This document shows, piece after piece, positions 9,585-17,165 of a stretch of DNA of 64,000 nucleotides. The translations under genes were made by a program, and so were the position numbers. The DNA is from Albidovulum aestuarii (GTDB lineage: Bacteria > Pseudomonadota > Alphaproteobacteria > Rhodobacterales > Rhodobacteraceae): contig NZ_JASBQQ010000009.1 of assembly GCF_029961185.1 (NCBI RefSeq), forward strand, positions 148,412 through 212,411. The letters are read 5' to 3'. The first letter of the stretch is position 1. Every line of letters begins with the position of its first letter. The notes beneath the pieces are model-generated. The model ran no database searches and had not been told where the DNA came from. It saw only the letters and a list, made by a program, of their open reading frames with translations.

Positions 9585-10604
9585 TTGGGCATCAGCGCCT
9601 TGACCCCGCCGCCGCGTCCAGAGGATCTGCACGAAACCCTCCTGGAATTTCCCGACAACCGGCTTCTGATAGATTTGTGTGGTGAGTTTGACCGCAATCT
9701 TGCACAGATCGAGCATCAGTTAGGGGTCCATATCCTGCGCCGCGGCAATCAGGTCGCCGTTGTGGGATCGGCTGAGGCGCGAGGCCAGGCGGCGGCGGTT
9801 CTGCAAACCCTTTATGGCAAGCTGGAAGCGGGCCGCCCCATCGACGCGGGCGAGATTGACGCCGTGATCCGCATGGGCGAGGGCACGAAAGCAGAGCCGA
9901 CCAGCCTTGACGAACAACTGGAGATGTTCGCGGGCGGGCGCTACGAAATCCGCACCCGCAAGAAACAGGTCGAACCGCGTACCGAGGCGCAGAAGGCCTA
10001 TGTAAAGAACCTCTTTTCCAACGAACTTGCCTTTGGCATCGGCCCGGCGGGCACCGGCAAGACCTATCTGGCCGTCGCCGTCGGCGTCACCATGCTGATC
10101 GGCGGCCATGTCGACCGGATCATCCTGTCGCGTCCCGCCGTCGAGGCGGGCGAGCGGCTGGGTTTCCTGCCCGGCGACATGAAGGAAAAGGTCGATCCCT
10201 ACATGCAGCCGCTCTACGACGCTCTGAACGATTTCCTGCCCGCCAAGCAGGTGTTGAAGCTGCTGGAAGAAAAACGGATCGAGATCGCACCGCTGGCCTT
10301 CATGCGCGGCCGGACGCTGGCCAATGCCTTCGTGGTGCTGGACGAGGCGCAGAACGCCACCACCATGCAGATGAAGATGTTTCTGACGCGTCTGGGTGAG
10401 GGCAGCCGCATGGTGATTACCGGCGACCGGACGCAGGTCGACCTCCCGCGCGGCACCAATTCGGGCCTGACGGATGCCGAACGTATCCTGAAGGACGTCA
10501 AGGGCATCAGCTTCAACTACTTCACCGCGAAAGACGTGGTGCGACACCCGCTTGTGGCCCGCATCATCGAAGCCTATGACGCCGAGGATGGAGTCACTGG
10601 TTGA
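9585..10604 (+). CDS. phoH: PhoH-like ATPase
   Basis: A 339-residue PhoH/YbeZ-type P-loop ATPase thought to work with YbeY in RNA processing and ribosome quality control. Walker A is GPAGTGKT at about residues 153-160, followed by a Walker B-type FVVLDEAQN. The start is taken as TTG at 9585 because AAGGAGA lies five bases upstream; the in-frame alternative at 9513 would add 24 residues with no family resemblance. It overlaps ybeY by 17 bases, so translation is likely coupled. First gene of a phoH-ybeY-corC-lnt operon. Confidence 0.9.
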   Translation: MGISALTPPPRPEDLHETLLEFPDNRLLIDLCGEFDRNLAQIEHQLGVHILRRGNQVAVVGSAEARGQAAAVLQTLYGKLEAGRPIDAGEIDAVIRMGEGTKAEPTSLDEQLEMFAGGRYEIRTRKKQVEPRTEAQKAYVKNLFSNELAFGIGPAGTGKTYLAVAVGVTMLIGGHVDRIILSRPAVEAGERLGFLPGDMKEKVDPYMQPLYDALNDFLPAKQVLKLLEEKRIEIAPLAFMRGRTLANAFVVLDEAQNATTMQMKMFLTRLGEGSRMVITGDRTQVDLPRGTNSGLTDAERILKDVKGISFNYFTAKDVVRHPLVARIIEAYDAEDGVTG

Positions 10605-11094
10605 TACGATGATTGAGGACGACCGCTGGGGGGCATTTGGCCTGCCGGCGCTTGCCGATCGCGCCGCGCGCGGAGTTCTGGCCGAGTTGGGCATGCCGGG
10701 ACAGGGGTTCGAGATCAGCCTTCTGGGCTGTGACGATGCCCGCATCGCCACGCTGAACGCAGATTTCCGGGGCAAGCCTCAGCCGACCAACGTGCTCTCT
10801 TGGCCGACGGAGGAACGCGGCGCCGAAGAGGACGGCGGCAGCCCCGATCCGGTGGAACCCGGCGATGCGGAGATGCCCGAAGAACTCGGCGATATCGCCA
10901 TCGCGTGGGAGACCTGCACCCGAGAGGCAGAGGAGCAGGGCAAGCCCGTGGCAGATCACGTCACGCATCTCATCGTTCACGGAGTGTTGCATTTACTCGG
11001 CTATGACCATGTAAGAGAGCGGGATGCCGCCTTGATGGAGTCGACTGAGACACGAATTCTTGTAAAAATGGGTATAGCCAACCCATATGAGTGA
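10588..11094 (+). CDS. ybeY: Endoribonuclease / rRNA maturation factor YbeY
   Basis: YbeY is a single-strand-specific metallo-endoribonuclease needed for 16S rRNA 3' maturation and 70S quality control. The signature H131-x3-H135-x5-H141 (HGVLHLLGYDH) that binds zinc is intact. Length 168 residues from the ATG at 10588; a later ATG at 10609 is also possible and the ribosome site does not decide. An acidic insertion (about residues 77-98, rich in E, D, P and G) is present in the middle, as in other Rhodobacteraceae members. It overlaps phoH and is followed closely by corC. Confidence 0.92.
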   Translation: MESLVDTMIEDDRWGAFGLPALADRAARGVLAELGMPGQGFEISLLGCDDARIATLNADFRGKPQPTNVLSWPTEERGAEEDGGSPDPVEPGDAEMPEELGDIAIAWETCTREAEEQGKPVADHVTHLIVHGVLHLLGYDHVRERDAALMESTETRILVKMGIANPYE

Positions 11095-11132
11095 ACCGGT
11101 GCCGCATGGGCCGGGTGATTTGGAAAGGAAAA

Positions 11133-12020
11133 ATGGGCGAATCCGCAGACGGGTCTATGATGGCGCAGGACGCGCCCGACCCCTCAGACAGTAGCGAACA
11201 GCGCGGCTTTTTCGGTCGCATCATCGACGCTTTCTCTCCCGCCGAGGTAAATACCGACGAGCAGGCGAAGCCGCACGAGGAGGTCGGCGAGCGCAGTATT
11301 GGCGCGCCCCTCCCGGGCATCGGAAACCTGCGCCGTATGCGGGTGGAGGATGTGGCGATACCAAAGGCCGAGATCGTCGCAGTGCCCGTAAACGCCACGA
11401 TGGACGAACTGGTGACGAATTTCCGCGAAAGCGGCTTTTCCCGTCTGCCGGTCTTCAAGGGCACTCTCGACAGCCCGCTGGGACTCATCCACCTGAAGGA
11501 CCTGGCGCTGGAACAGGCCTTCAGCGACCCGAAGCCACGTTTCTCGTTACGCAAGATGCTGCGCCCGCTGCTTTATGCGCCGCCCTCGATGCCGATCGGC
11601 GTCCTTTTGCAGAAGATGCAGTCCGGACGGATTCACATGGCCCTCGTCATCGACGAATACGGTGGCGTCGATGGGCTGGTGACGATCGAGGATCTCATCG
11701 AAACCGTCATCGGAGAAATTGAGGACGAACACGACACCTCCGAAGACGGGCTCTGGCACGAGGAAAAACCGGGGCAGTACATCGTCCAGTCCCGTGCACC
11801 GCTCGATGAATTCGAAGCCGAGATCGGTATGAAACTCGCGGCTGAGGAAGAGGGTGAAGAAATAGACACGCTTGGCGGGCTCGTCTTCATGCTGGTGGGC
11901 AGGGTGCCCGCGCGCGGCGAAGTGATCCGGCATGAAAGCGGCGCGGAGTTCGAAATCGTCGATGCCGATCCCCGCCGCATCAAGCGGTTGCGGGTACGCC
12001 TGCCACAGGCCGCAGCCTGA
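11133..12020 (+). CDS. corC: CorC/HlyC-family CBS-domain protein
   Basis: A 295-residue cytoplasmic protein with two CBS domains and a C-terminal CorC_HlyC transporter-associated domain. It is associated with magnesium/cobalt efflux, and in this operon context probably with membrane or ribosome homeostasis. The chosen ATG follows AAAGGA; an earlier in-frame GTG at 11091 overlaps the ybeY stop codon but gives a basic leader not expected in the family. The stop codon is 2 bases before lnt. Confidence 0.88.
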   Translation: MGESADGSMMAQDAPDPSDSSEQRGFFGRIIDAFSPAEVNTDEQAKPHEEVGERSIGAPLPGIGNLRRMRVEDVAIPKAEIVAVPVNATMDELVTNFRESGFSRLPVFKGTLDSPLGLIHLKDLALEQAFSDPKPRFSLRKMLRPLLYAPPSMPIGVLLQKMQSGRIHMALVIDEYGGVDGLVTIEDLIETVIGEIEDEHDTSEDGLWHEEKPGQYIVQSRAPLDEFEAEIGMKLAAEEEGEEIDTLGGLVFMLVGRVPARGEVIRHESGAEFEIVDADPRRIKRLRVRLPQAAA

Positions 12021-12022
12021 CC

Positions 12023-13552
12023 GTGAAGCTTCGCCCACTGGCCTTTTTCCGGCGCGAAAACCGGCCCGATGGCCTGCGCCTTGCGCTTTCCGCCCTTCTC
12101 GGCGCGGTCATGGCGCTCGGGCAGGCGCCCTGGTCGCTCTGGTGGCTGGCGCTTCCCGCGCTCACGCTTCTCATCCGCCTGATCGCGGTCGAACGGCGGG
12201 CGGCGCAGGCGGTCTGGCTCGGCTGGATCGCCGGGGCGGGATATTTCGCGGCGGGCCTCTTCTGGATCGTGGAACCGTTCTTCGTTGATGCGAAGACCTA
12301 TGGCTGGATGGCGCCGTTCGCGCTTTTCTTCATGGCCTTCGGCATGGCGCTTTTCTGGGCGCTGGCGGCTGGCATCGGCACGATGGGTCGCAGCCCCGGC
12401 CTCCGCGCTCTCGGCTTCGCATTCGGCCTGGCCGCGACCGATCTGCTGCGCGGCTATATTTTCACCGGGTTTCCCTGGGCGCTTGTCGGCCATATCTGGA
12501 TCGGCACGCCGGTCTCGCAGGCCGCGGCCTTTGTCGGGCCGGTCGGGCTTTCGGCGCTGACTGCCTTTGCCGCGGCGCTGCCGGTTCTGGCGGTGACCAA
12601 CGGAAAACGCGCGGGCCTTACCCTGTTGTCCATCGCAGGTCTGGCAGCCGTCTGGGCCTCCGGCGCTGCGCGGCTGGCAGCGCCCGAAACACCGCGCGAC
12701 CCTGCAATTCAGGTCCGCCTGATCCAGCCCAATGCCGCCCAGCACCTCAAATGGCGCGGCGATATGTGGCGCATCTTCCTTGACCGGCAAATGGACCAGA
12801 CCGCCCAGCCTGCGAACACACCGCTCGACCTCATCGTCTGGCCGGAAACGGCGGTGCCGTTCCTGCTGTCGGATTCGGGGGAATTCTTTACCGCCTTGGC
12901 AGAGCGTTCGGGCGGCGTGCCGGTCGCGTTCGGCATCCAGCGCGAAGAGGGCTTGCGCTTTTTCAACAGCCTTGCCGCAATCGACGGTGAGGCGCGTGTC
13001 ACTGCCGTCTACGACAAATGGCACCTCGTCCCCTTCGGTGAATACATCCCCTTCGGCGACGTGATGGCGGCGTTTGGCATCGCCGCTTTTGCGGCGCAGC
13101 AGGGCAACGGCTACAGCCCCGGTCAGGGCCCGGTCGTGCTTGATCTCGGCAAGGCGGGGCGGGTGTTGCCTCTGATCTGTTACGAGGCGGTCTTTCCGCA
13201 GGACCTGCGGGTGAAGGGCGATCGGCCCGACTGGATTCTGCAGATCACCAATGACAGCTGGTTCGGCAATATCGTCGGGCCCTACCAGCATCTGGCACAG
13301 GCGCGGCTTCGGGCCATCGAACAGGGGCTGCCGCTCTTGCGTTCTGCCAATACCGGGGTGACAGCGGTTATTGACGCTAAGGGACGCATCCTCGACAGCC
13401 TGCCCCTGAACACAGAAGGTGTTCTGGATACTGCTGTTCCACCAGCCCTGGCACCCACGCTTTACTCCCGAACCGGTGACCTTCCGGCAACAATCCTGGT
13501 CGGTCTGGGCCTTTTGGGTCTGATTACCCTTCGCCGCCGACAATCCGATTGA
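12023..13552 (+). CDS. lnt: Apolipoprotein N-acyltransferase
   Basis: Lnt transfers the third acyl chain onto the N-terminal cysteine of lipoproteins at the outer face of the inner membrane. The 509-residue protein has about six N-terminal membrane helices, then a nitrilase (CN-hydrolase) domain with the catalytic triad E275 (WPETAVPF), K332 (YDKWHLVPFGE) and C386 (ICYEAVFP), and a final membrane helix. The start is GTG, two bases after corC, implying translational coupling. Confidence 0.95.
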   Translation: MKLRPLAFFRRENRPDGLRLALSALLGAVMALGQAPWSLWWLALPALTLLIRLIAVERRAAQAVWLGWIAGAGYFAAGLFWIVEPFFVDAKTYGWMAPFALFFMAFGMALFWALAAGIGTMGRSPGLRALGFAFGLAATDLLRGYIFTGFPWALVGHIWIGTPVSQAAAFVGPVGLSALTAFAAALPVLAVTNGKRAGLTLLSIAGLAAVWASGAARLAAPETPRDPAIQVRLIQPNAAQHLKWRGDMWRIFLDRQMDQTAQPANTPLDLIVWPETAVPFLLSDSGEFFTALAERSGGVPVAFGIQREEGLRFFNSLAAIDGEARVTAVYDKWHLVPFGEYIPFGDVMAAFGIAAFAAQQGNGYSPGQGPVVLDLGKAGRVLPLICYEAVFPQDLRVKGDRPDWILQITNDSWFGNIVGPYQHLAQARLRAIEQGLPLLRSANTGVTAVIDAKGRILDSLPLNTEGVLDTAVPPALAPTLYSRTGDLPATILVGLGLLGLITLRRRQSD

Positions 13553-13590
13553 CCGCACGGCATGGCGGGGATAGTCAGGCTCGACGAACC

Positions 13591-13634
13591 GTCACAACGG
13601 CTTCCTGGCGTGACGGGGATAACCCCAATGGAGC
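13591..13634 (+). promoter_or_regulatory. SAM/SAH riboswitch of metK
   Basis: The leader matches the compact SAM/SAH riboswitch known upstream of metK in Rhodobacterales. GTCAC (13591-13595) pairs with GTGAC (13610-13614) around the conserved loop AACGGCTTCCTGGC. An optional hairpin GGGG-ATAA-CCCC (13615-13626) follows, then AATGGAGC (13627-13634), which pairs back with GGCTTCC to form an H-type pseudoknot. GGAG at 13630-13633 is also the Shine-Dalgarno of metK, so ligand binding would hide the ribosome site. This shuts metK translation when SAM (or SAH) is abundant. Confidence 0.93.
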
Positions 13635-13639
13635 ACTTC

Positions 13640-14806
13640 ATGTCCCGACAGAATTACGTTTTTACCTCCGAAAGCGTTTCGGAAGGCCATCCGGACAAGG
13701 TTTGTGACCGGATTTCCGATGCCGTCCTCGATGCATTTCTTGCTGAAGATCCGCAATCCCGCGTCGCCTGTGAAACCTTTGCCACCACCGACCGCGTCGT
13801 CATCGGCGGCGAGGTGCGCGGCCCCGGTTCCGTCATTGAACGGGTCGAGGATATTGCCCGCGAATGCGTCAGGGATATCGGCTATGAGCAGGATGGCTTT
13901 CACTGGGCCAACCTGAAGGTCGACAGCTATCTGCATGCGCAATCCGCCGATATCGCGCAGGGCGTCGATGCCAGCGGCAACAAGGATGAAGGTGCAGGCG
14001 ATCAGGGCATCATGTTCGGCTATGCCGTCGATGAGACGCCAGAGCTTATGCCCGCGCCGATCCTCTATTCACACGCGATGCTTCGCCGTCTGGCCGAGGT
14101 TCGCAAGAACGGCACCGAGCCGAAGCTTGGCCCCGATGCCAAGTCGCAGCTTTCGATCCGCTATGAGAATGGCAAGCCGGTCGAGGTGACCTCGCTCGTG
14201 CTTTCGACCCAGCATCTCGACGCGACGATGTCCTCGGGTGATGTGCGGGCGCTGGTGGAGTCCTATATCCGCGAAGTTCTGCCGGAGGGCTGGCTGACCG
14301 CAGCCACCGAATGGCACGTCAATCCGACCGGCAAGTTCGTCATCGGCGGCCCGGACGGGGATGCGGGCCTGACGGGGCGCAAGATCATCGTCGACACTTA
14401 TGGCGGGGCGGCCCCCCATGGCGGCGGCGCGTTTTCCGGCAAGGACCCGACCAAGGTCGACCGCTCGGCGGCCTATGCCGCGCGGTACCTTGCCAAGAAC
14501 GTCGTGGCGGCGGGGCTGGCGAAACGCTGCACGCTGCAACTGTCCTATGCGATCGGTGTGGCCAAGCCTCTGTCGATCTATGTTGACACCCACGGCACTG
14601 GCGAGGTTGACGAGGCCGCGATCGAACGCGCCGTGGCGCAGGCGATGGACCTCACCCCGCGCGGTATCCGCACCCATCTCGGCCTCAACAAGCCGATCTA
14701 TCAGCGCACGGCGGCCTATGGCCATTTCGGCCGCGCGCCGGATGCGGATGGCGGGTTCTCGTGGGAAAAGACCGACCTTGCCGAGGCGCTGAAGAAAGCT
14801 CTCTGA
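13640..14806 (+). CDS. metK: S-adenosylmethionine synthetase
   Basis: MetK makes S-adenosylmethionine from methionine and ATP. The 388-residue protein starts at ATG 13640 ([20 protein letters not shown]), six bases after the GGAG embedded in the riboswitch; the longer open frame upstream is riboswitch sequence. The signatures [20 protein letters not shown] and [16 protein letters not shown] are all present. A strong terminator follows. Feedback control by the SAM/SAH riboswitch is expected. Confidence 0.97.
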   Translation: MSRQNYVFTSESVSEGHPDKVCDRISDAVLDAFLAEDPQSRVACETFATTDRVVIGGEVRGPGSVIERVEDIARECVRDIGYEQDGFHWANLKVDSYLHAQSADIAQGVDASGNKDEGAGDQGIMFGYAVDETPELMPAPILYSHAMLRRLAEVRKNGTEPKLGPDAKSQLSIRYENGKPVEVTSLVLSTQHLDATMSSGDVRALVESYIREVLPEGWLTAATEWHVNPTGKFVIGGPDGDAGLTGRKIIVDTYGGAAPHGGGAFSGKDPTKVDRSAAYAARYLAKNVVAAGLAKRCTLQLSYAIGVAKPLSIYVDTHGTGEVDEAAIERAVAQAMDLTPRGIRTHLGLNKPIYQRTAAYGHFGRAPDADGGFSWEKTDLAEALKKAL

Positions 14807-14830
14807 GCCAAAGGCGACGAAGTCAATGCG

Positions 14831-14860
14831 GCCCCGCCTCCAAAAAGGGCGGGGCTTTTT
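14831..14860 (+). terminator. Rho-independent terminator of metK
   Basis: GCCCCGCC (14831-14838) and GGCGGGGC (14848-14855) form an 8-bp GC stem around TCCAAAAAG, followed immediately by five T residues. It ends the transcript about 25 bases after the metK stop codon. Confidence 0.9.
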
Positions 14861-14867
14861 CATTGGA

Positions 14868-15149
14868 TCATCCGATCAGCACGATCTCGCTGTCACCCGC
14901 CTTTTGGCGTAGGGCGTGCACCTCGGCCAGTTCGGGGTCGTTGATCCAACCCAAAGCCGCATCGCGGTCGGGAAAAGATAGAAGCACGACCCTGCCCGGA
15001 AGCGCCGCATCGCCTTCGAGCCGCGTCGGCTCTGTCGTCATCGCTTCGGGCTTCGCGCCCCATTTGGCCAGTGCAGGTCCAGCCTTGCTGGCATAGGATG
15101 CGAACGTGTCTGGGTCGGTGATGGTCAGTCGGACAACGGCGTAGATCAT
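14868..15149 (-). CDS. DUF1330-type small protein
   Basis: A 93-residue cytoplasmic protein with the ferredoxin-like dimeric alpha-beta barrel pattern of DUF1330 proteins (start MIYAVVRLTITDPDTFASYASKAGPAL, then a central LEGD.A.PGRVVLLSFPDRDAALGWINDPE stretch). Its biochemical role is unknown. It is divergent from a LysR-type gene across a 94-bp region carrying two dyads, which suggests it is that regulator's target. Confidence 0.75.
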   Translation of the reverse strand: MIYAVVRLTITDPDTFASYASKAGPALAKWGAKPEAMTTEPTRLEGDAALPGRVVLLSFPDRDAALGWINDPELAEVHALRQKAGDSEIVLIG

Positions 15150-15196
15150 GGCGGTTCCTTTCTCGGTTGCAGGGGGAATGTACGGCCGCGCCAGAG

Positions 15197-15242
15197 ATGC
15201 GAAAACGCGTGATATTGCAGGTTATACATGCGATAACGCATG
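15197..15242. promoter_or_regulatory. Tandem dyads in the DUF1330/LysR divergent promoter
   Basis: Two similar inverted repeats lie between the divergent genes: ATGCG-AAAA-CGCGT at 15197-15210 and CATGCG-ATAA-CGCATG at 15227-15242. They share the pattern ATGCGAWAACGCRT and start 31 bp apart, about three helical turns, so they face the same side of the DNA. The second ends one base before the LysR start codon. They are the likely LysR binding sites, with autoregulation. Confidence 0.5.
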
Positions 15243-15243
15243 C

Positions 15244-16119
15244 ATGAAGGATGCGGCTTGGGATGATCTGAAAACAGTGATGGCGCTCGTGCGGCACGGG
15301 TCGCTGGCGGCGGCCGGTGCCGCACTCAGGCTCAATTACACGACCGTTGCCCGAAGGATCGCACGGGCCGAGGCGGCGCTGGGGACAACACTCTTTGAAC
15401 GCCTGAAGGACGGCTACGTGCCAACAGATGCCGCGATGCTTGTCGCCGCCCATGCGGGCGAGATGGAGGTGCGCGAACATGACCTGATGCGCAGGCTTGC
15501 CGGGCGGGACGGCACACTGGAAGGCGCGCTCACCATCACCGCCCCGCAACTCCTGATCGCATATGTGCTGCCCGCGGCGCTCGCGCAGTTCCGGGGGCTT
15601 TATCCAAAGGTAGACCTCAAGGTACGGGCGACGAACGATATCCTCGACCTGTCGCGGCGCGAAGCTGATCTTGGCATCAGGATCAGCCGGACGCCGGGGG
15701 ACACGCTGACCGGCCTGCGGCTTGCAGAACAACATTCGGCGAGTTTCGCGAGCCCCGGCTGGGCTGAGCGGATCGCGAAAGACCCGGGCGCGCCCATCGA
15801 CTGGATCCTCTACGAGACGCATGACGACGTGCCAAAAGCCGCCCGCGAAGCCTATCCGTCAAGCCGGGTCCAATACCGCTTTGACGACATGATCGCGATG
15901 GCGGGCGCCGCGCAGGCCGGGCTTGGCGTGGTGCGGATGCCGATGTTCCTCGGGCGCTCATTGCCCGGGCTGATGCAGGTGCCGCTTTTGCCGCCGCAAC
16001 CTTACATGGATGTCTGGATGGTGGCCCATCCCGATGTCTGGCCCGGCGCCAAGGTCCGGGCCTTCCGCGATGTGCTGAAGGCCGACATGAAGACCCGGCG
16101 GGCCTTATTCGTCGCCTGA
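15244..16119 (+). CDS. LysR-family transcriptional regulator
   Basis: A 291-residue LysR-type regulator with an N-terminal winged HTH ([23 protein letters not shown] through [16 protein letters not shown]) and a C-terminal effector domain. The ATG at 15244 is chosen because family members begin a few residues before the first helix; the open frame continues to 15148 only through promoter sequence. The adjacent divergent DUF1330 gene is its likely target. Confidence 0.82.
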   Translation: MKDAAWDDLKTVMALVRHGSLAAAGAALRLNYTTVARRIARAEAALGTTLFERLKDGYVPTDAAMLVAAHAGEMEVREHDLMRRLAGRDGTLEGALTITAPQLLIAYVLPAALAQFRGLYPKVDLKVRATNDILDLSRREADLGIRISRTPGDTLTGLRLAEQHSASFASPGWAERIAKDPGAPIDWILYETHDDVPKAAREAYPSSRVQYRFDDMIAMAGAAQAGLGVVRMPMFLGRSLPGLMQVPLLPPQPYMDVWMVAHPDVWPGAKVRAFRDVLKADMKTRRALFVA

Positions 16120-16154
16120 TGTGACAGGCTTGACGCCGCTCCACCGCTCTGACA

Positions 16155-16180
16155 GGGCAGAAGCACAACTGCCCAAGGGG
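16155..16180 (+). promoter_or_regulatory. Hairpin abutting the queF ribosome site
   Basis: GGGCAG (16155-16160) and CTGCCC (16169-16174) form a perfect 6-bp stem with an 8-base loop. AAGGGG (16175-16180), the queF Shine-Dalgarno, follows directly. It could affect initiation at queF, but it does not match a preQ1 riboswitch consensus that I know. Confidence 0.35.
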
Positions 16181-16186
16181 AATGAC

Positions 16187-16651
16187 ATGCCCAAGACCGA
16201 CGTTTCCGGCCTGACGCAGCTCGGTCAGGACACCAACCAACCCGCGTCGCCGGAAGAGGCGGTGCTGGAGCGTGTGCCCGCCGGTCATTCCGGCACCAAG
16301 TATGTCGTGCGGTTCACCGCGCCGGAATTCACCTCGCTCTGCCCGATGACGGGGCAGCCCGACTTTGCCCATATCGTCATCGACTATGTGCCGCGCGACT
16401 GGCTGGTCGAGAGCAAGAGCCTCAAGCTCTATCTCTTTTCCTTCCGCAACCACGGCGCGTTCCACGAGGATTGCACGATCGACATCGGCAAGAAGCTGGT
16501 GGCCTTGCTCGATCCCGAATGGCTCCGGATTGGTGCCTACTGGTATCCGCGCGGCGGCATCCCGATTGATGTCTTCTGGCAGACGGGCACGCCGCCGGAA
16601 GGCGTCTGGATACCCGACCAGGGCGTACAGCCCTACCGGGGACGAGGCTGA
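16187..16651 (+). CDS. queF: NADPH-dependent 7-cyano-7-deazaguanine reductase
   Basis: QueF reduces the nitrile of preQ0 to the amine preQ1 in queuosine biosynthesis. The 154-residue protein is the short, unimodular (YkvM-like) form of the tunnelling fold. The catalytic C52 and D59 lie in [12 protein letters not shown], and the substrate-recognition segment around E75 ([15 protein letters not shown]) is intact. The ATG at 16187 follows AAGGGG. No other queuosine gene is nearby, so it probably acts as a dispersed pathway member. Confidence 0.93.
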   Translation: MPKTDVSGLTQLGQDTNQPASPEEAVLERVPAGHSGTKYVVRFTAPEFTSLCPMTGQPDFAHIVIDYVPRDWLVESKSLKLYLFSFRNHGAFHEDCTIDIGKKLVALLDPEWLRIGAYWYPRGGIPIDVFWQTGTPPEGVWIPDQGVQPYRGRG

Positions 16652-16677
16652 CGACTTTCGGCGGAGCCAAGGCCTGA

Positions 16678-16708
16678 ACCGAGGTCCGACAATCCGTCCG
16701 ACCTTGGT
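16678..16708. other. Stable stem-loop after queF
   Basis: ACCGAGGTCCGAC (16678-16690) pairs with GTCCGACCTTGGT (16696-16708) through a 13-bp stem with one mismatch and one G-T wobble, loop AATCC. No T-run follows on either strand, so it is not a classic intrinsic terminator. It may stabilise the queF 3' end or assist Rho-dependent termination. Confidence 0.45.
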
Positions 16709-16789
16709 CCGTTCCCCTACCCGCCGCACCGTCAGTAATCTGGTCCCATCGTGCATCGCAGCACAATCAGATTGCACAAGGAGACCGAC

Positions 16790-17119
16790 ATGAGCAGCGA
16801 CACCACCACTTTCTCACGGCGCAAGGCGCTGACCCGCCTCGGGGCACTTGCACTTGGCGCTTACACGATTCCGGCCTTCACGACGCTCAGCAAGGCCGAA
16901 GCCAAAGGCTCGGGTTCATCGGGCGGCGGGTCCGGTGGCGGGTCCGGCAATTCGGGATCCAGCGGGAACTCCGGATCCAGCGGGAACTCCGGCGCCAGCG
17001 GATCCGGCGGATCGCACGGGACAACCGGCGCGAGCGGCAGCGAGAGCAATTCGAGCGGGACGACCGGTGCGAGCACCTGCTCCGGTCCGGGTGACGACGA
17101 CGCCGGCTGCGGTGCTTAA
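16790..17119 (+). CDS. Small Tat-signal Gly/Ser-rich exported peptide
   Basis: A 109-residue protein with AAGGAG seven bases before the ATG at 16790. Residues 1-38 look like a twin-arginine signal: SRRKALTRLGALALGAY, then a hydrophobic stretch ending near SKAEA. The mature part is almost entirely Gly and Ser with some Asn, Thr and Ala, includes repeated GNSGSS units, and ends in an acidic tail with two cysteines (CSGPGDDDAGCGA). No enzyme fold is evident. It is followed after 46 bases by a kinase-like/PqqD-like protein, so it may be a substrate or precursor modified by that protein. A structural or cell-surface role is the alternative. Confidence 0.7.
   Translation: MSSDTTTFSRRKALTRLGALALGAYTIPAFTTLSKAEAKGSGSSGGGSGGGSGNSGSSGNSGSSGNSGASGSGGSHGTTGASGSESNSSGTTGASTCSGPGDDDAGCGA
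16955..16990 (+). repeat. 18-bp tandem repeat inside the Gly/Ser-rich gene
   Basis: The unit GGATCCAGCGGGAACTCC occurs twice in direct tandem (16955-16972 and 16973-16990), with more diverged copies on either side. It encodes GSSGNS. Such exact repeats suggest recent expansion by slippage and possible length variation between strains. Confidence 0.85.
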
Positions 17120-17165
17120 TCCCGACCAACGCAGGCAGGTTGCATGAGACCCGACCGGAGCGGTA

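Noticed and set aside
11633..13558. Long antisense frame over lnt and the end of corC
   Set aside because: Product is Arg/Pro/Asp-rich with no recognisable fold; lnt and corC carry all expected catalytic motifs on the other strand.
16120..16186. preQ1 riboswitch before queF
   Set aside because: A hairpin is present, but the C-rich loop and A-rich tail pairing of known preQ1 classes is not.
16955..17008. CRISPR-like direct repeats
   Set aside because: They are contiguous 18-bp in-frame repeats without spacers, encoding GSSGNS; a coding repeat, not a CRISPR array.
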